From: JANXQG01 sp037147235 | GTDB lineage: Bacteria; Planctomycetota; Planctomycetia; Pirellulales; Thermoguttaceae | DNA length: 29,074 nt | Assembly (NCBI GenBank): GCA_037147235.1 | Contig: JBAWVO010000045.1 | Span: forward strand, 1-29,074 | Direction of reading: 5' to 3' | Shown here: positions 18,229 through 27,434 of the stretch, in pieces | Position numbering within the stretch: the stretch's first letter is position 1 | Layout: every line of letters starts with the position of its first letter | Notes under the pieces: model-generated | What the model was told of the DNA's origin: nothing | The model's database searches: none | The model's input: only the letters and a program-made list of their open reading frames with translations | Made by a program: the position numbers and the translations under genes

Positions 18229-18949
18229 ATGTCCCGGCCCAACTATTACCTGTTGCTCGAACTCGACTGTGGCGAGAAGTCTACAGCCAAGATCGAATCG
18301 GCGATTATCGCAAAACAGGCCGAATGGTCCCGCGATCGCAATCACCCCAAGAAGGGACGCGAGGCGCAGCAGTACCTTGGCCTTTTGACGGACATTCGCA
18401 AGGTTATGGGCAACGCGGAGGATCGGGAAAAGGAATCGCGGGAGTGCCGCGAGCTGCGGCAACAGGCGGAGAAAGCCGCCTATGCGGACTTGGACCGGCA
18501 CATCGGCACCGTCGCCGCCCGTGGGCACCTATTCGAGTCGGAAGTCGCTCAACTGGTTCAGCAGTTCAAAGGCCGTTTCATCGAAGCCGAGATTCGCAAA
18601 CGCATCAAGGTTCCCATCCGGAAGGATTCCCGGCCGGAGGGCGCCTCGCGGCCCGAACTGGACACTTCGACGGCGAAAGAAATCGAAAATCGCTTAAAAA
18701 TCATCGCCAAGAAGGATCTCTATGATTTCCTTGATCTTCCGCAATCAACGAGCCATGATCAGCTGCTCAACCGGGCCCGCGAGTTGGATTCCGATGCCCG
18801 AAAGAACAATAACAAGTCGGCGGAGGTGACCGCTCAAGCTGAACTGGCTGGATTCTGTCTGCGGGTTTTCAAGAGCGAAGAGGAGCGGGAGCGTTACGAC
18901 AACACGCTGGCGATGCGCGGATTGCGGGAAATGGACGGCCAGATCCGCA
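18229..18949 (+). repeat. Long direct repeat, 5' part of the J-like gene (copy B)
   Basis: This is the partner of 8893-9613. The 550-bp block 18299-18848 is exactly identical to 8963-9512 at an offset of 9336 bp. Confidence 0.9.
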
Positions 18950-21207
18950 TTGCTGGGGCCACCGGGAAGATCGACGCCAGCGCCATGGAGGCCCTCGTTA
19001 ACGTGGCCGGCGATCGGGGGGTTACGCCAGACGACGCCCGAGCGCATATTTGTGCTTTCGCGTCAAGAGAGGGATGGGCCGTCGAATTGCCGCCCAGCGG
19101 CGCGGGGGGCCGAGTCCAGGCTTGCGGCACGTGCGGGGTGATCAACGCCGCCGAGGCTGAAGTCTGCGTGGCTTGCGGCGAGCCGCTATGGATCGACTGC
19201 CCCCAATGCCGCGCATACACCGCGTCCGAAACCGTCGTCTGTACGCGATGCGGCTTCAAAGTCGGGAACATTGCCTTGGTACGCCGTTTGGTCCACGATG
19301 CCCAACGGGCGTTTGCCGACCGCGACTTTGAAGCCGCAGAACGCTCGCTGCGCGAGGCCGGAGACCTCTGGAAGGACTGCCCGAACATTGCCGGGCTTCG
19401 CGACCAGATTAGCCAGCAGAAGCGAAAGACCCATGAGGAGGAACGACAGGCCGCCGAGCAAATCCACCGTGCAATCGGGGAGAGTCGCTTCATGGCGGCC
19501 GAGCGGCTGTTGGCCGAGAGCCGCCAGCGTGGCGTGGTTCTGACCGAGACCACCGCCTGGGAGAAGCAGATTCGCATGGCCCTCGATGCCGCCCAGCGGC
19601 ACGTCGAATACGCACATCAACGGGAGCGAACTGGCTCGATCGATGATGCCATTGACGCCTACTCCGAAGCTCTGCGAGAATGCCAGGATTTTCGGGAGGC
19701 GGCCGAGGGATTGCGCAAGTGCCCACCCGACCCGCCGCGGAACCTCAATCCCGTGACCGAAGGTGAGACGATCAGGCTTACTTGGCAGGCGGGAGGCTCG
19801 CGTGGCCAGATTCGCTATCATGTCGTGCGGAAGGCCGGTTCGGAACCTCGCACGCGGGACGACGGCGAGACCGTTGGCGAGACAGCAGCCACATCCCTGA
19901 CCGACGACAAGGCCCTGGCCGGCCAACGGTACTATTATGCCGTCTACGCGATACGGGGCGACGCGACTTCGCCGCAGGCGGCCGTACAAGGACCGGTCCT
20001 GTGTACCGGCGAAGTCGCCCGTCTCCTTTCCGAACCGGATGACGGACGTATCTTCTTGAGATGGGAACCGCCGTCTCTGGCCACTTCCATCGAGGTCTAC
20101 CGCAAGGAAGAGGCCGAGCCGAAATGCCGCGGCGAGGGCAGCCGGCTGACCAGCGTGTCGTCGAACTCCGCGAACGATTCGTCGCTCGCCAACGGCAAGT
20201 TCTACGGCTACCGCGTGATTGCCGTTTTTCGGGGTTTGGATGGCAACCCTGTTTACTCCCGGGGTGCCACGATCATCGCAGTCCCGAGCAAGCCGGCCGA
20301 TCCCGTCAAGGACCTCGCTGCAGTGCGTAAGCAGACGGAAGTTGAGGCCCAATGGACGGCACCCGACAGCGGTCTGGTACGGGTCTATCTCGCCGACCGG
20401 AAGCCGACGCATGGTTATGGCGATCGCTGCACGCTCGACGAATTGGATAGCCTGGGCAAGCCGTTGGAGAACATCAGTTCGTCGTTGGCCCGCGGCAAGT
20501 TGGAGACGAGGCAGGCGAAGTACCTGGTTCCCGTCACGATCTCCGGTTCGACGGCCCTGATTGGCAAGGCGATCGCAATCAACTGGGTGGACGATGTCGA
20601 GGAACTTGAGGTTGAAGTAAGAGACAGCCGGCTTTCGGCCCGGTGGAAATGGCCACCGGGCATTGACACCGTTCTGGTGGCAGTGCGCAGCGATCATTTC
20701 CCGGAGGGGCCGAACGATCGACTGGCGAGCCAAAAACGCTACTTGCGCTTCGAGTATGATCGCAATGGGGGCTATCGCATGCAGGTGCCTAGAGTGCAGC
20801 GGTTGTACTTGACGGTTTATGCGATGTTGCAGAGCGACGGCCATTGGCAGCATGCTTCGGGGGCAACGCCGGGTTCGCAGAAGGAAGTGCCAATTGCATG
20901 CTGCCACGAGATCCGTTATCGCGTGAACCGCTTTTTCTTCAGCAGGGACTATAGGCTTACGATAGTACCTGACATTGCCACCATCGTACCGGAATTGGTA
21001 TTGGTCGGCAAAGCCACGGGCCTACCGTTGCACCCCAAGGACGGCTCTGAAGTGTTACGGATTGCCGCCGGTACGAGATGCTCGCCGGACAGCCCAGTTA
21101 AAGTGACATTCCGACCACCGGCGGTCAATTTGCGGCGATGGAGGGTCCGACTGTTCGCTGTAGACGAAGGCGTTGGTACCTGGCTGCGTCTGAATGACGA
21201 GAGTTGA
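18229..21207 (+). CDS. J-like / zinc-ribbon / fibronectin-III protein, copy B
   Basis: The gene encodes 992 residues and is the paralogue of the gene at 8893. The N-terminal ~240 residues, with both J-like domains, are almost unchanged from copy A. The zinc ribbon begins at the same residue (Cys299), with pairs CGTCG, CVACG, CPQC and CTRCG. From about residue 240 the sequences diverge strongly while keeping the same order: zinc ribbons, a helical segment (~350-495, rich in Glu, Gln and Arg), then fibronectin-III-like repeats from about residue 500 (PPRNLNPVTEGE, a second repeat ending in YGYRVIAVFRG, a third with VKDLAAVRKQ) and a beta-rich end. There is no signal peptide or membrane helix. 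It opens unit B after a 235-nt gap with a possible promoter. Conserved front and divergent back suggest the same chaperone partner but a different target or GTPase pair. Confidence 0.8.
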   Translation: MSRPNYYLLLELDCGEKSTAKIESAIIAKQAEWSRDRNHPKKGREAQQYLGLLTDIRKVMGNAEDREKESRECRELRQQAEKAAYADLDRHIGTVAARGHLFESEVAQLVQQFKGRFIEAEIRKRIKVPIRKDSRPEGASRPELDTSTAKEIENRLKIIAKKDLYDFLDLPQSTSHDQLLNRARELDSDARKNNNKSAEVTAQAELAGFCLRVFKSEEERERYDNTLAMRGLREMDGQIRIAGATGKIDASAMEALVNVAGDRGVTPDDARAHICAFASREGWAVELPPSGAGGRVQACGTCGVINAAEAEVCVACGEPLWIDCPQCRAYTASETVVCTRCGFKVGNIALVRRLVHDAQRAFADRDFEAAERSLREAGDLWKDCPNIAGLRDQISQQKRKTHEEERQAAEQIHRAIGESRFMAAERLLAESRQRGVVLTETTAWEKQIRMALDAAQRHVEYAHQRERTGSIDDAIDAYSEALRECQDFREAAEGLRKCPPDPPRNLNPVTEGETIRLTWQAGGSRGQIRYHVVRKAGSEPRTRDDGETVGETAATSLTDDKALAGQRYYYAVYAIRGDATSPQAAVQGPVLCTGEVARLLSEPDDGRIFLRWEPPSLATSIEVYRKEEAEPKCRGEGSRLTSVSSNSANDSSLANGKFYGYRVIAVFRGLDGNPVYSRGATIIAVPSKPADPVKDLAAVRKQTEVEAQWTAPDSGLVRVYLADRKPTHGYGDRCTLDELDSLGKPLENISSSLARGKLETRQAKYLVPVTISGSTALIGKAIAINWVDDVEELEVEVRDSRLSARWKWPPGIDTVLVAVRSDHFPEGPNDRLASQKRYLRFEYDRNGGYRMQVPRVQRLYLTVYAMLQSDGHWQHASGATPGSQKEVPIACCHEIRYRVNRFFFSRDYRLTIVPDIATIVPELVLVGKATGLPLHPKDGSEVLRIAAGTRCSPDSPVKVTFRPPAVNLRRWRVRLFAVDEGVGTWLRLNDES

Positions 21208-21255
21208 AAAACTAATGGCTGCGAGGAAGATGAAATTGTATCGCGAGGAAGAATC

Positions 21256-22488
21256 ATGACCTGGGTTACCCCGTGGAGCAAGTCAACTTGTCCGTTCTGC
21301 TTTCATCGTTTCCACTTAGGGACTGCGCCGCTGCGCATCACGTTGTCGGGGGGCGCGAAAGAGAAAGACAACCACGTGGGTAGATTCCTCAGCATTCCTG
21401 CGCCCGACATGGGTGCCGTTGAAAGCCCTAGCCGCAGCCTATTGGGAACACTCGTTCGCAGATTCTATGTATCGGAGACTTTGGACGACAAGCGGCGGGT
21501 CTGCCCGAACTGTCATATGTTTCTTCCGCACGCGATTGCGAGCGGTCAGCTGGCGGGCAGCATCGTCGCCATTTGGGGCGCACGCAACTCCGGTAAGAGC
21601 AACTTCTTCGCCGTGCTGCTTCATGCCTTACAGAACCGCTATGCGAGCGAAACCGGTTTTACAATCTTCAGCCAGGAAACTTTCTCGGTTCGGCAGATGA
21701 AACCGATCAGCTCGGATCAACTCTACCGCGACCGCTACGGAACGCAATTGGGTAGCGGTATGGCCATCAGCCAAAATCAGTCCGCCCAGATCGATCGCGA
21801 CTTACGGATCCCGCTAATCTACCGACTGCAGTTTCCCAAACGACCTATCGACTACCTGCTTCGGCCGCTGTCACGAGTCAAAGCAATGGATTTGGTGATC
21901 TTCGACGCGGCCGGCGAAGACATGGACGATCCCACCGCGCTGGACCAGTTCTACAGGTACGTTCTGGGAGCATCGGGGATCATCTTCATGATCGACCCCT
22001 TCCAGTTTCCTGGTATTCGCAGTCGATTGAGCAAGAAAGACCTCCAGAACTATCCGGAAATCGGAGTGGGGCCGATCGACATCGTCTCTAACGTAATCAA
22101 CCTATTCGAGAGCCGAGGCGGGCTCCGTGTGGGGCAGAAGATTGATGTGCCGGTGGCTTTCGCTTTCTCCAAGTCTGATGGTCTGCATGGGCACGTCTAT
22201 GCAACCTCGCAGATTCATCGCGACAGCCAGCACGAAGGCGGTTTCAATGTCAGCGATTGCGATCGGCTGTCGGATGAAGTCAAGGAATGCCTCCATGTCT
22301 GGGACGGTCCACGCCTGGTTACCTTGATCCGGGACAAGTTCAAGCATTATCGTTTCTTCGCCTTGTCGGCGCTGGGGCAAGTACCCGGTGAGGAGTTGAG
22401 GATCACCAAACCGCAACCACGGCGGATTGCGGACCCTGTGTTGTGGCTGTTGTGGAAGCGCGGCTTTCTCCGCACCGTGAAAGATTGA
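21256..22488 (+). CDS. Soluble zinc-ribbon GTPase (Double-GTPase type), unit B
   Basis: The gene encodes 410 residues and is the paralogue of the gene at 11957, colinear along its length. It has a CPFC and a CPNC zinc pair before the GTPase, a P-loop GARNSGKSN (108-116), DAAGED (217-222) followed by MDDPT as in copy A, and SKSD (305-308) as the base-specificity motif, a Ser replacing the Thr of copy A. The shared VGRFLSIPAP and [QE]ETFSV blocks suggest conserved surfaces. No membrane helix is present. ATG 21256 has GAGGAA about 7 nt upstream. The gene lies 48 nt after the J-like copy B and 21 nt before the GAP1 gene, so the four genes of unit B form one operon. Confidence 0.82.
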   Translation: MTWVTPWSKSTCPFCFHRFHLGTAPLRITLSGGAKEKDNHVGRFLSIPAPDMGAVESPSRSLLGTLVRRFYVSETLDDKRRVCPNCHMFLPHAIASGQLAGSIVAIWGARNSGKSNFFAVLLHALQNRYASETGFTIFSQETFSVRQMKPISSDQLYRDRYGTQLGSGMAISQNQSAQIDRDLRIPLIYRLQFPKRPIDYLLRPLSRVKAMDLVIFDAAGEDMDDPTALDQFYRYVLGASGIIFMIDPFQFPGIRSRLSKKDLQNYPEIGVGPIDIVSNVINLFESRGGLRVGQKIDVPVAFAFSKSDGLHGHVYATSQIHRDSQHEGGFNVSDCDRLSDEVKECLHVWDGPRLVTLIRDKFKHYRFFALSALGQVPGEELRITKPQPRRIADPVLWLLWKRGFLRTVKD

Positions 22489-22509
22489 TTTCCTGATTTG
22501 AGCAATTCT

Positions 22510-24396
22510 ATGAAACAGTTCTACTACACCTCCTGTCGAACAGGAAAGAGCGTATCCGGTGCTAGCGGATTCCAGGTCCGCGCCGTCTCTCCATCCTTGA
22601 CATCCGACCAAGCTCGCATGGCCCTGCGTTATGCCAGCTACGCCTTACCGGCCGGAACTGTCCCCAGCGAAGCTACCCAGACGATGGCCCCCGTGCGTCT
22701 GTCGCTGCTGCGCACGGCCGATCTGGGCCTGATTCTTTGTCATGCGGTCTGTGCGGGCAAGGACCCAATGACGGGCCGCTATGGCAACTTCTTCGCCCAC
22801 CTTCTCGTCGATGTGCCAATGGATATGGGAGTCGGACGGGCGATTGGCAGTTGGGGCAGCCCTTTCTGGCGGCGCGTGGATGATGATAGAGGCGTGGAGC
22901 TGCCCGAAATCAGCCAGATAGGCGAAGGTACTCTGCTGAACAACTCTAAGCTTGCGGCTTTTGCGTCAGAGAAGGGCAATCGCGATCTGCTGACGTTCGT
23001 TTTGACGGCGATACTCGCGACCAAACCCGATCAGCGGATCGTGGTTGCGGCAACGCCGGAAGACGTTGCTATTTGCGTCTACGCAGCGACGCGGGCCTTG
23101 CCCCATGGTCTGCTCGACGCACTCACCTTCTCGACCTATGAGAACGAACCGCTTTCCTGTTCGGCAAGGTTGATTGGGACGTGTTGGGCTGACCTACAAA
23201 AGGGCGACTTGCCTTCCTCGTGTTATAGCGGAACGTGCGTTGGCTATAACCCCGGCAGCGGCAAGAAAACTGACCTTCCGAAGCAGTTTCGTTGCGTGGA
23301 TTGGTTCGTTCGCGCCCTGGCTTCGGAGGACAATCAGCGAAAGGTCGATGGGTTTTGCGACACTTGCAACCAACTTGACATCGAATCCCCAGAGCTTGTG
23401 GAATTGCTCTTCCGGTTCAAAACGAAAGACGGTTTGGCGGACCTCAGCCAGGACGACTCCCTGCGAGTATTGCGCGATGGAAACATGTCCGCGCATGTCC
23501 TGAAAGCCTCTGGCAACCGCGTGGAGTTTCTCGAAAAAGTTGTCGGTTGGGCACAGGCCGACGTTAACTATTTCCAGACTGTCTACCCATTGGTAACACA
23601 AATCTTGTCGCCATCGTCGGACATGTTGGACCCCATTACCGGGCTGACTGAGCCCACCCGGGAAAGTCTGAAAGGATGGTTGTTCTTGGCTGATTTTCTG
23701 TCCTCGCCGCAACTAGACACCGATTGTGTGGATCGCCTCAGGCAAGTTTTATTGGAATTACCAGGGGACGCGTTGCCGCAGGTTTTCCAAATGCTCGTGC
23801 CAAAAATCTCGCAGCAATTATCCCTTCAGCAGCAATATCCGGATGCCCAGGACCGCTTGCGTCACATGTTGACGACCCTGGGGCCATGGTATCCAGGGCA
23901 AAAGTTTGCCCTCTTTCACGCGATACTAGGGCAGTACTCGCCGACCACCTCGCTGTATTGGAAGAACTCGCCTCTGATGTGTGCCGTGGTGGGCGTGGCC
24001 TGTGCCGATTTGCCCTGGAACGCCGCCCGTCGCGACGTCAGCGCGATCATCAAACGGATCCAAGATCACGACGCACAGAACATTCTGAACCGGATCGGGC
24101 GCGAAGCGGATAAATGGTCCTCGTCGGCCGCCGACAATTGGAGAGACGTAGCCCCGCGGAGTCTCTGGGATCGTCTTGTCGTTCCGTCGATCTTCGTCTT
24201 TGTGATCTTGCTTCTGCTGTTGTTTGTCGCACTGTTGCACTGGAGAGGATATTTCAAGGTTCCTGGACTTGATCGCTGGATCCCGCAGCGGGTTAATAAT
24301 CGCGCCGCTTACTACGAAAGAAAGCCTAGCCGGGCAAGCGACAAGGCCCCGATGATCGCCAAGGAGGAATCGCATGAGCAAGATCGACCGGACTGA
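22510..24396 (+). CDS. GAP1-type GTPase-associated protein, medium form, unit B
   Basis: The gene encodes 628 residues. ATG 22510 is chosen over the upstream TTG (22498) because the family starts with a [KQ]Q[LF]YYTSC motif. The N-terminal domain keeps all hallmarks: QFYYTSCRTGKS, SGFQVRAVS, CHAVCAGKDPMTGRYGNFF and LTFSTYENEPLSC. The helical middle is about 350 residues shorter than in copy A. One membrane helix lies at ~558-578, followed by a ~50-residue basic then acidic tail that copy A lacks. No strong ribosome binding site is visible; coupling to the upstream GTPase, 21 nt away, is likely. The next gene starts inside its 3' end, a 23-nt overlap. Confidence 0.8.
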   Translation: MKQFYYTSCRTGKSVSGASGFQVRAVSPSLTSDQARMALRYASYALPAGTVPSEATQTMAPVRLSLLRTADLGLILCHAVCAGKDPMTGRYGNFFAHLLVDVPMDMGVGRAIGSWGSPFWRRVDDDRGVELPEISQIGEGTLLNNSKLAAFASEKGNRDLLTFVLTAILATKPDQRIVVAATPEDVAICVYAATRALPHGLLDALTFSTYENEPLSCSARLIGTCWADLQKGDLPSSCYSGTCVGYNPGSGKKTDLPKQFRCVDWFVRALASEDNQRKVDGFCDTCNQLDIESPELVELLFRFKTKDGLADLSQDDSLRVLRDGNMSAHVLKASGNRVEFLEKVVGWAQADVNYFQTVYPLVTQILSPSSDMLDPITGLTEPTRESLKGWLFLADFLSSPQLDTDCVDRLRQVLLELPGDALPQVFQMLVPKISQQLSLQQQYPDAQDRLRHMLTTLGPWYPGQKFALFHAILGQYSPTTSLYWKNSPLMCAVVGVACADLPWNAARRDVSAIIKRIQDHDAQNILNRIGREADKWSSSAADNWRDVAPRSLWDRLVVPSIFVFVILLLLLFVALLHWRGYFKVPGLDRWIPQRVNNRAAYYERKPSRASDKAPMIAKEESHEQDRPD

Positions 24397-25936
24397 AGTC
24401 CATTCTTGCCTGCGACCACCCTTCTTTGGCGTCGTTGGCATCGGTGTTTTGGTCGTAATTATCCTGGAGTTTGCTATCGCTCGCCAGCTCGGTTGGTGGT
24501 CTGCACTGGCATTGGTAGCCGCGCTGGCAATGCCGGTTGGCGTGCTGGGTGTGATGGGGGCTTTGATCTGTGAGACATGGGCCAAGATGGTTTTCAATCG
24601 GATCCACTACAGTTGCCCCAACTGTAAGCACCAAGGGCCGCCAAAGTTCCGCTGCAGCGGTTGTGGCGAGGTCGTCGAGGATCTCGGACCGACGGTTCAC
24701 GGCCTATGGCGAGTGCGGTGCTACAAGTGCAGCACGGAGTTACCCACGGTCGACCGCGCCGGTCGCCTGGATCTGACCAAGGTGTGCGAGAAATGCTTGC
24801 ACGACCTCAAACACGCTGATCTGGGGCGAGTGTCCGAATACCACATCGCAGTTGTCGGTGCGACTTCGGCTGGCAAAACCAATCTGATGTGGACCTCGAT
24901 CTGGCAGTTGAAAGCGAGCTTCGCGCCGAAAAACCATTTTGAAGTCAGCTTTGGGAACCCGGACGAAGAGAGGGACTTCAGTGCGCACGTGAAAGCATTG
25001 GAAGCCGGCCAGGTCATGACCAAGACCGCGTCCCTCGTGCCTAAAGCCTTTCTGCTTTCACTGAAATCGAAAGAGCTGAATGGTTCTATGCTTTACATCT
25101 ACGACGCGGCTGGCGAGGCTTTTCCCAATCCCGAGATCCTGGGTGAGCACCCCGTTGGTAGATACGACGGAGTTCTTTTCGTTATCGATCCCTTGGCCGA
25201 GGAGGGGATACATAAAGGCGTTCTCGGCGACTGTGACGAGAACGAGGTGGCCAACAGCAACCCGGCCCCCGTAACAGCCTCGGAGATCCTTGGCAACCTG
25301 ATCGGTGTCCTTGAGAGAAAGCTTGGCGTCGCTGTCGATACTCCCATTGACCTACCTATCGCTATCGTAATCAGTAAGATCGATGCTTGCGGGTTGGACA
25401 GAAGGCTTCAGCTTGGCCAAAGTGACATTGCTCACACCTACTGCAACATGAAGATGGCTGCGCACCATGCCGAGCGGTATTCACGCCAGGTGCGAAGTAC
25501 TCTTCTGCGGGTTGGCATGGGGAACTTCGTACGGATGGCAGAATCACGGTTTGCCAGGGTCGCTTATTTTGCTGCTAGTGCGTTAGGTAGATCGGGCGCA
25601 GGCTCCAGCAAGCGAGGATTTCAGCCACAGGGTGTACTAGCCCCGCTTGTGTGGCTCGGCTATTTCGTCGACGCGTTGAGCGATATCGATCCATTCGATC
25701 GGACTTTTGTCAATTGGCACATTTACTTCACCCGGTGTATGCAAGGCCGCGAAAAAACTCGGGCTGCCGTGATCAGTTGGGGCCTAATCGCCGCGATTCT
25801 GGTGGGTGTTTTGGGCTTATTTTTGAGATTTCCGTTCGATGCAGTCCTATTGTGTGGAGGAGTCCAATTTCTGTTGCTAGCGTTTGGCTATACATGCATG
25901 TACTTCATCCTAATCCGTGGCCGCTATAAGGATTGA
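24374..25936 (+). CDS. Membrane-anchored zinc-ribbon GTPase (Double-GTPase type), unit B
   Basis: The gene encodes 520 residues. The start is well supported: AAGGAGG at 24361-24367, 6 nt before ATG 24374, within the 3' end of the GAP1 gene. Two N-terminal hydrophobic helices lie at ~17-66, then a zinc region (CPNCKHQG, CSGCGE, CYKCS, CEKC). The GTPase domain has GATSAGKTN (162-170), DAAGEA (244-249) and SKID (334-337). Two further membrane helices (~464-485, ~490-512) end the protein. Compared with unit A the N-terminal membrane part is about 100 residues shorter and the last acidic residue of the G3 region is Ala instead of Asp, which could alter hydrolysis. It shares the STELPT/ATLPT and ADLG/SGLG linkers with the unit A protein. 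Confidence 0.83.
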   Translation: MSKIDRTEVHSCLRPPFFGVVGIGVLVVIILEFAIARQLGWWSALALVAALAMPVGVLGVMGALICETWAKMVFNRIHYSCPNCKHQGPPKFRCSGCGEVVEDLGPTVHGLWRVRCYKCSTELPTVDRAGRLDLTKVCEKCLHDLKHADLGRVSEYHIAVVGATSAGKTNLMWTSIWQLKASFAPKNHFEVSFGNPDEERDFSAHVKALEAGQVMTKTASLVPKAFLLSLKSKELNGSMLYIYDAAGEAFPNPEILGEHPVGRYDGVLFVIDPLAEEGIHKGVLGDCDENEVANSNPAPVTASEILGNLIGVLERKLGVAVDTPIDLPIAIVISKIDACGLDRRLQLGQSDIAHTYCNMKMAAHHAERYSRQVRSTLLRVGMGNFVRMAESRFARVAYFAASALGRSGAGSSKRGFQPQGVLAPLVWLGYFVDALSDIDPFDRTFVNWHIYFTRCMQGREKTRAAVISWGLIAAILVGVLGLFLRFPFDAVLLCGGVQFLLLAFGYTCMYFILIRGRYKD

Positions 25937-26042
25937 AATAGATGGGCGCAGCAAATCAAATCTCTTCCACAAAAGTCTGAGCCGGGTTACAGCCTAACGA
26001 TACAGATTTATTTTGTCTCCTTGTTCACGTTCGAGTACCGCC

Positions 26043-27434
26043 ATGCAGCAACTCTATTACACTTCCTGTCGAACCGGGAGAAGCGTGGGTGGAAACAGTG
26101 GATTCCATGTTCGCGCCATGTCGCCGGGGCTTTCAAGCGAGACGGTCCGTGCGGCAATCCGATACGCGAGCTATTTCCTCCCAACGGACACAGTCCTTGG
26201 CGCAGAAACCACGGCGACTGCTCCGATTCGATTAGCCCTCCTCGACACTCCCGATGTCGGGCGAATAATCTGCCATAGCGTCTACCTGGGTAAAGACCCT
26301 CTGACGGGACGTTACGGCAACTTCTTTTCGCATATCCTGCTGGATGTGCCGCCGAAACTGCAAGCCGGCAGGGTGATTGGCGCATGGAAGAACGACTTCT
26401 GGAAGATATCAGACGATGATGGCGAGACCGATTTGCCCGACATGACCCGGTGGCCGCAGCCCCCTGCCTTGGACTTTCGACGCATGGCGGCTTTTGCCTC
26501 CATAGAGATGAATCGCAAATTGCTGACGTTCGTGCTAACGGCACTGCTCAACACGACAAAGGACCAGCGAATACTGCTGGCAGCTCCGGCCGAAAGCGTC
26601 GCAATTTGTGTTGATATCGCGACTCGCTTGTTACCCGAGGGGGCGTTGGGCGATCTAACCTTCTCCACGTACGAGCATGAGCTGCTGGGATGCCATGCCC
26701 GGCTGGCTGCGACGACCTGGGACAACCCGGCGGGAAGAAGTCTTCCGACGTCGGCCTATACCGGATCTTGTGTCGCCTGCAACGTGTTCGACGGCCGAAG
26801 GACCGAGTGGCCCATGTCCTCGGCCTATGCCGAGGTCGTACCGACTATTTTGGCCTCGCCGGAGAGGTTTCAGCAGTTACTGGAATTCAAGACGCGGTGC
26901 GAGCAGTTACAGTTGCAGGACTCTGGGCTGGTCGATCTCGTTTTTCGCTTCGAAGGCAAGGACCGAATGAATGGTCTGTTGGCCGAAAATGCCGGGCTGC
27001 TGCTGAAGTACGAACGGGTGGCCAGACACTGTATTGTTCGTTGCCAGGGAGGAGGCGACTTCCTGCGGCGGCTGGCGCAGTGGGGCCTCTGTGATGCAGT
27101 ACTCCATACATCCGCGGTTTGTTTTTTGCGACGTCTTCTTGACCATGAACCGAATGCTCTAACGCAGATTGTTGGATTGGATATCAATACTCGGCGGCAA
27201 ATTGAGGGCTGGTTGTCGCCTGAGGGCTTTGCATTCACCGCCGAAGGGGACTTGGAGAGTCTGTCTCAAATGGTCGAGCCAGCAACGGAGACTGGCACGG
27301 TCGCGCTACCAACTTCACCGCGACGGCGCAAACACCGACGGACGCCCGCGTGGATATACCTAGTGGGGGTTTTGTTCGTCCTTGTCCTAGGCGGGATTGC
27401 GGTGATCTCGTACTTTGGGATTTTACCCAAGTGA
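26043..27434 (+). CDS. GAP1-type GTPase-associated protein, short form
   Basis: The gene encodes 463 residues. ATG 26043 is chosen because the family N-terminus, QQLYYTSCRTGRS, begins there. The N-terminal domain is complete: SGFHVRAMS, CHSVYLGKDPLTGRYGNFF and LTFSTYEHELLGC. The helical middle is only ~150 residues and the protein ends with a membrane helix (~437-458) and a five-residue tail. It lies 106 nt after the membrane GTPase of unit B and has no GTPase partner of its own downstream. It may be an additional partner for unit B, or the remains of a third unit. No ribosome binding site is visible. Confidence 0.78.
   Translation: MQQLYYTSCRTGRSVGGNSGFHVRAMSPGLSSETVRAAIRYASYFLPTDTVLGAETTATAPIRLALLDTPDVGRIICHSVYLGKDPLTGRYGNFFSHILLDVPPKLQAGRVIGAWKNDFWKISDDDGETDLPDMTRWPQPPALDFRRMAAFASIEMNRKLLTFVLTALLNTTKDQRILLAAPAESVAICVDIATRLLPEGALGDLTFSTYEHELLGCHARLAATTWDNPAGRSLPTSAYTGSCVACNVFDGRRTEWPMSSAYAEVVPTILASPERFQQLLEFKTRCEQLQLQDSGLVDLVFRFEGKDRMNGLLAENAGLLLKYERVARHCIVRCQGGGDFLRRLAQWGLCDAVLHTSAVCFLRRLLDHEPNALTQIVGLDINTRRQIEGWLSPEGFAFTAEGDLESLSQMVEPATETGTVALPTSPRRRKHRRTPAWIYLVGVLFVLVLGGIAVISYFGILPK

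Noticed and set aside
19186..20907. Minus-strand open frame of 573 codons
   Set aside because: It is antisense to the J-FN3 copy B, which has zinc ribbon and FN3 motifs in the plus frame. It arises from GC-rich codon bias.
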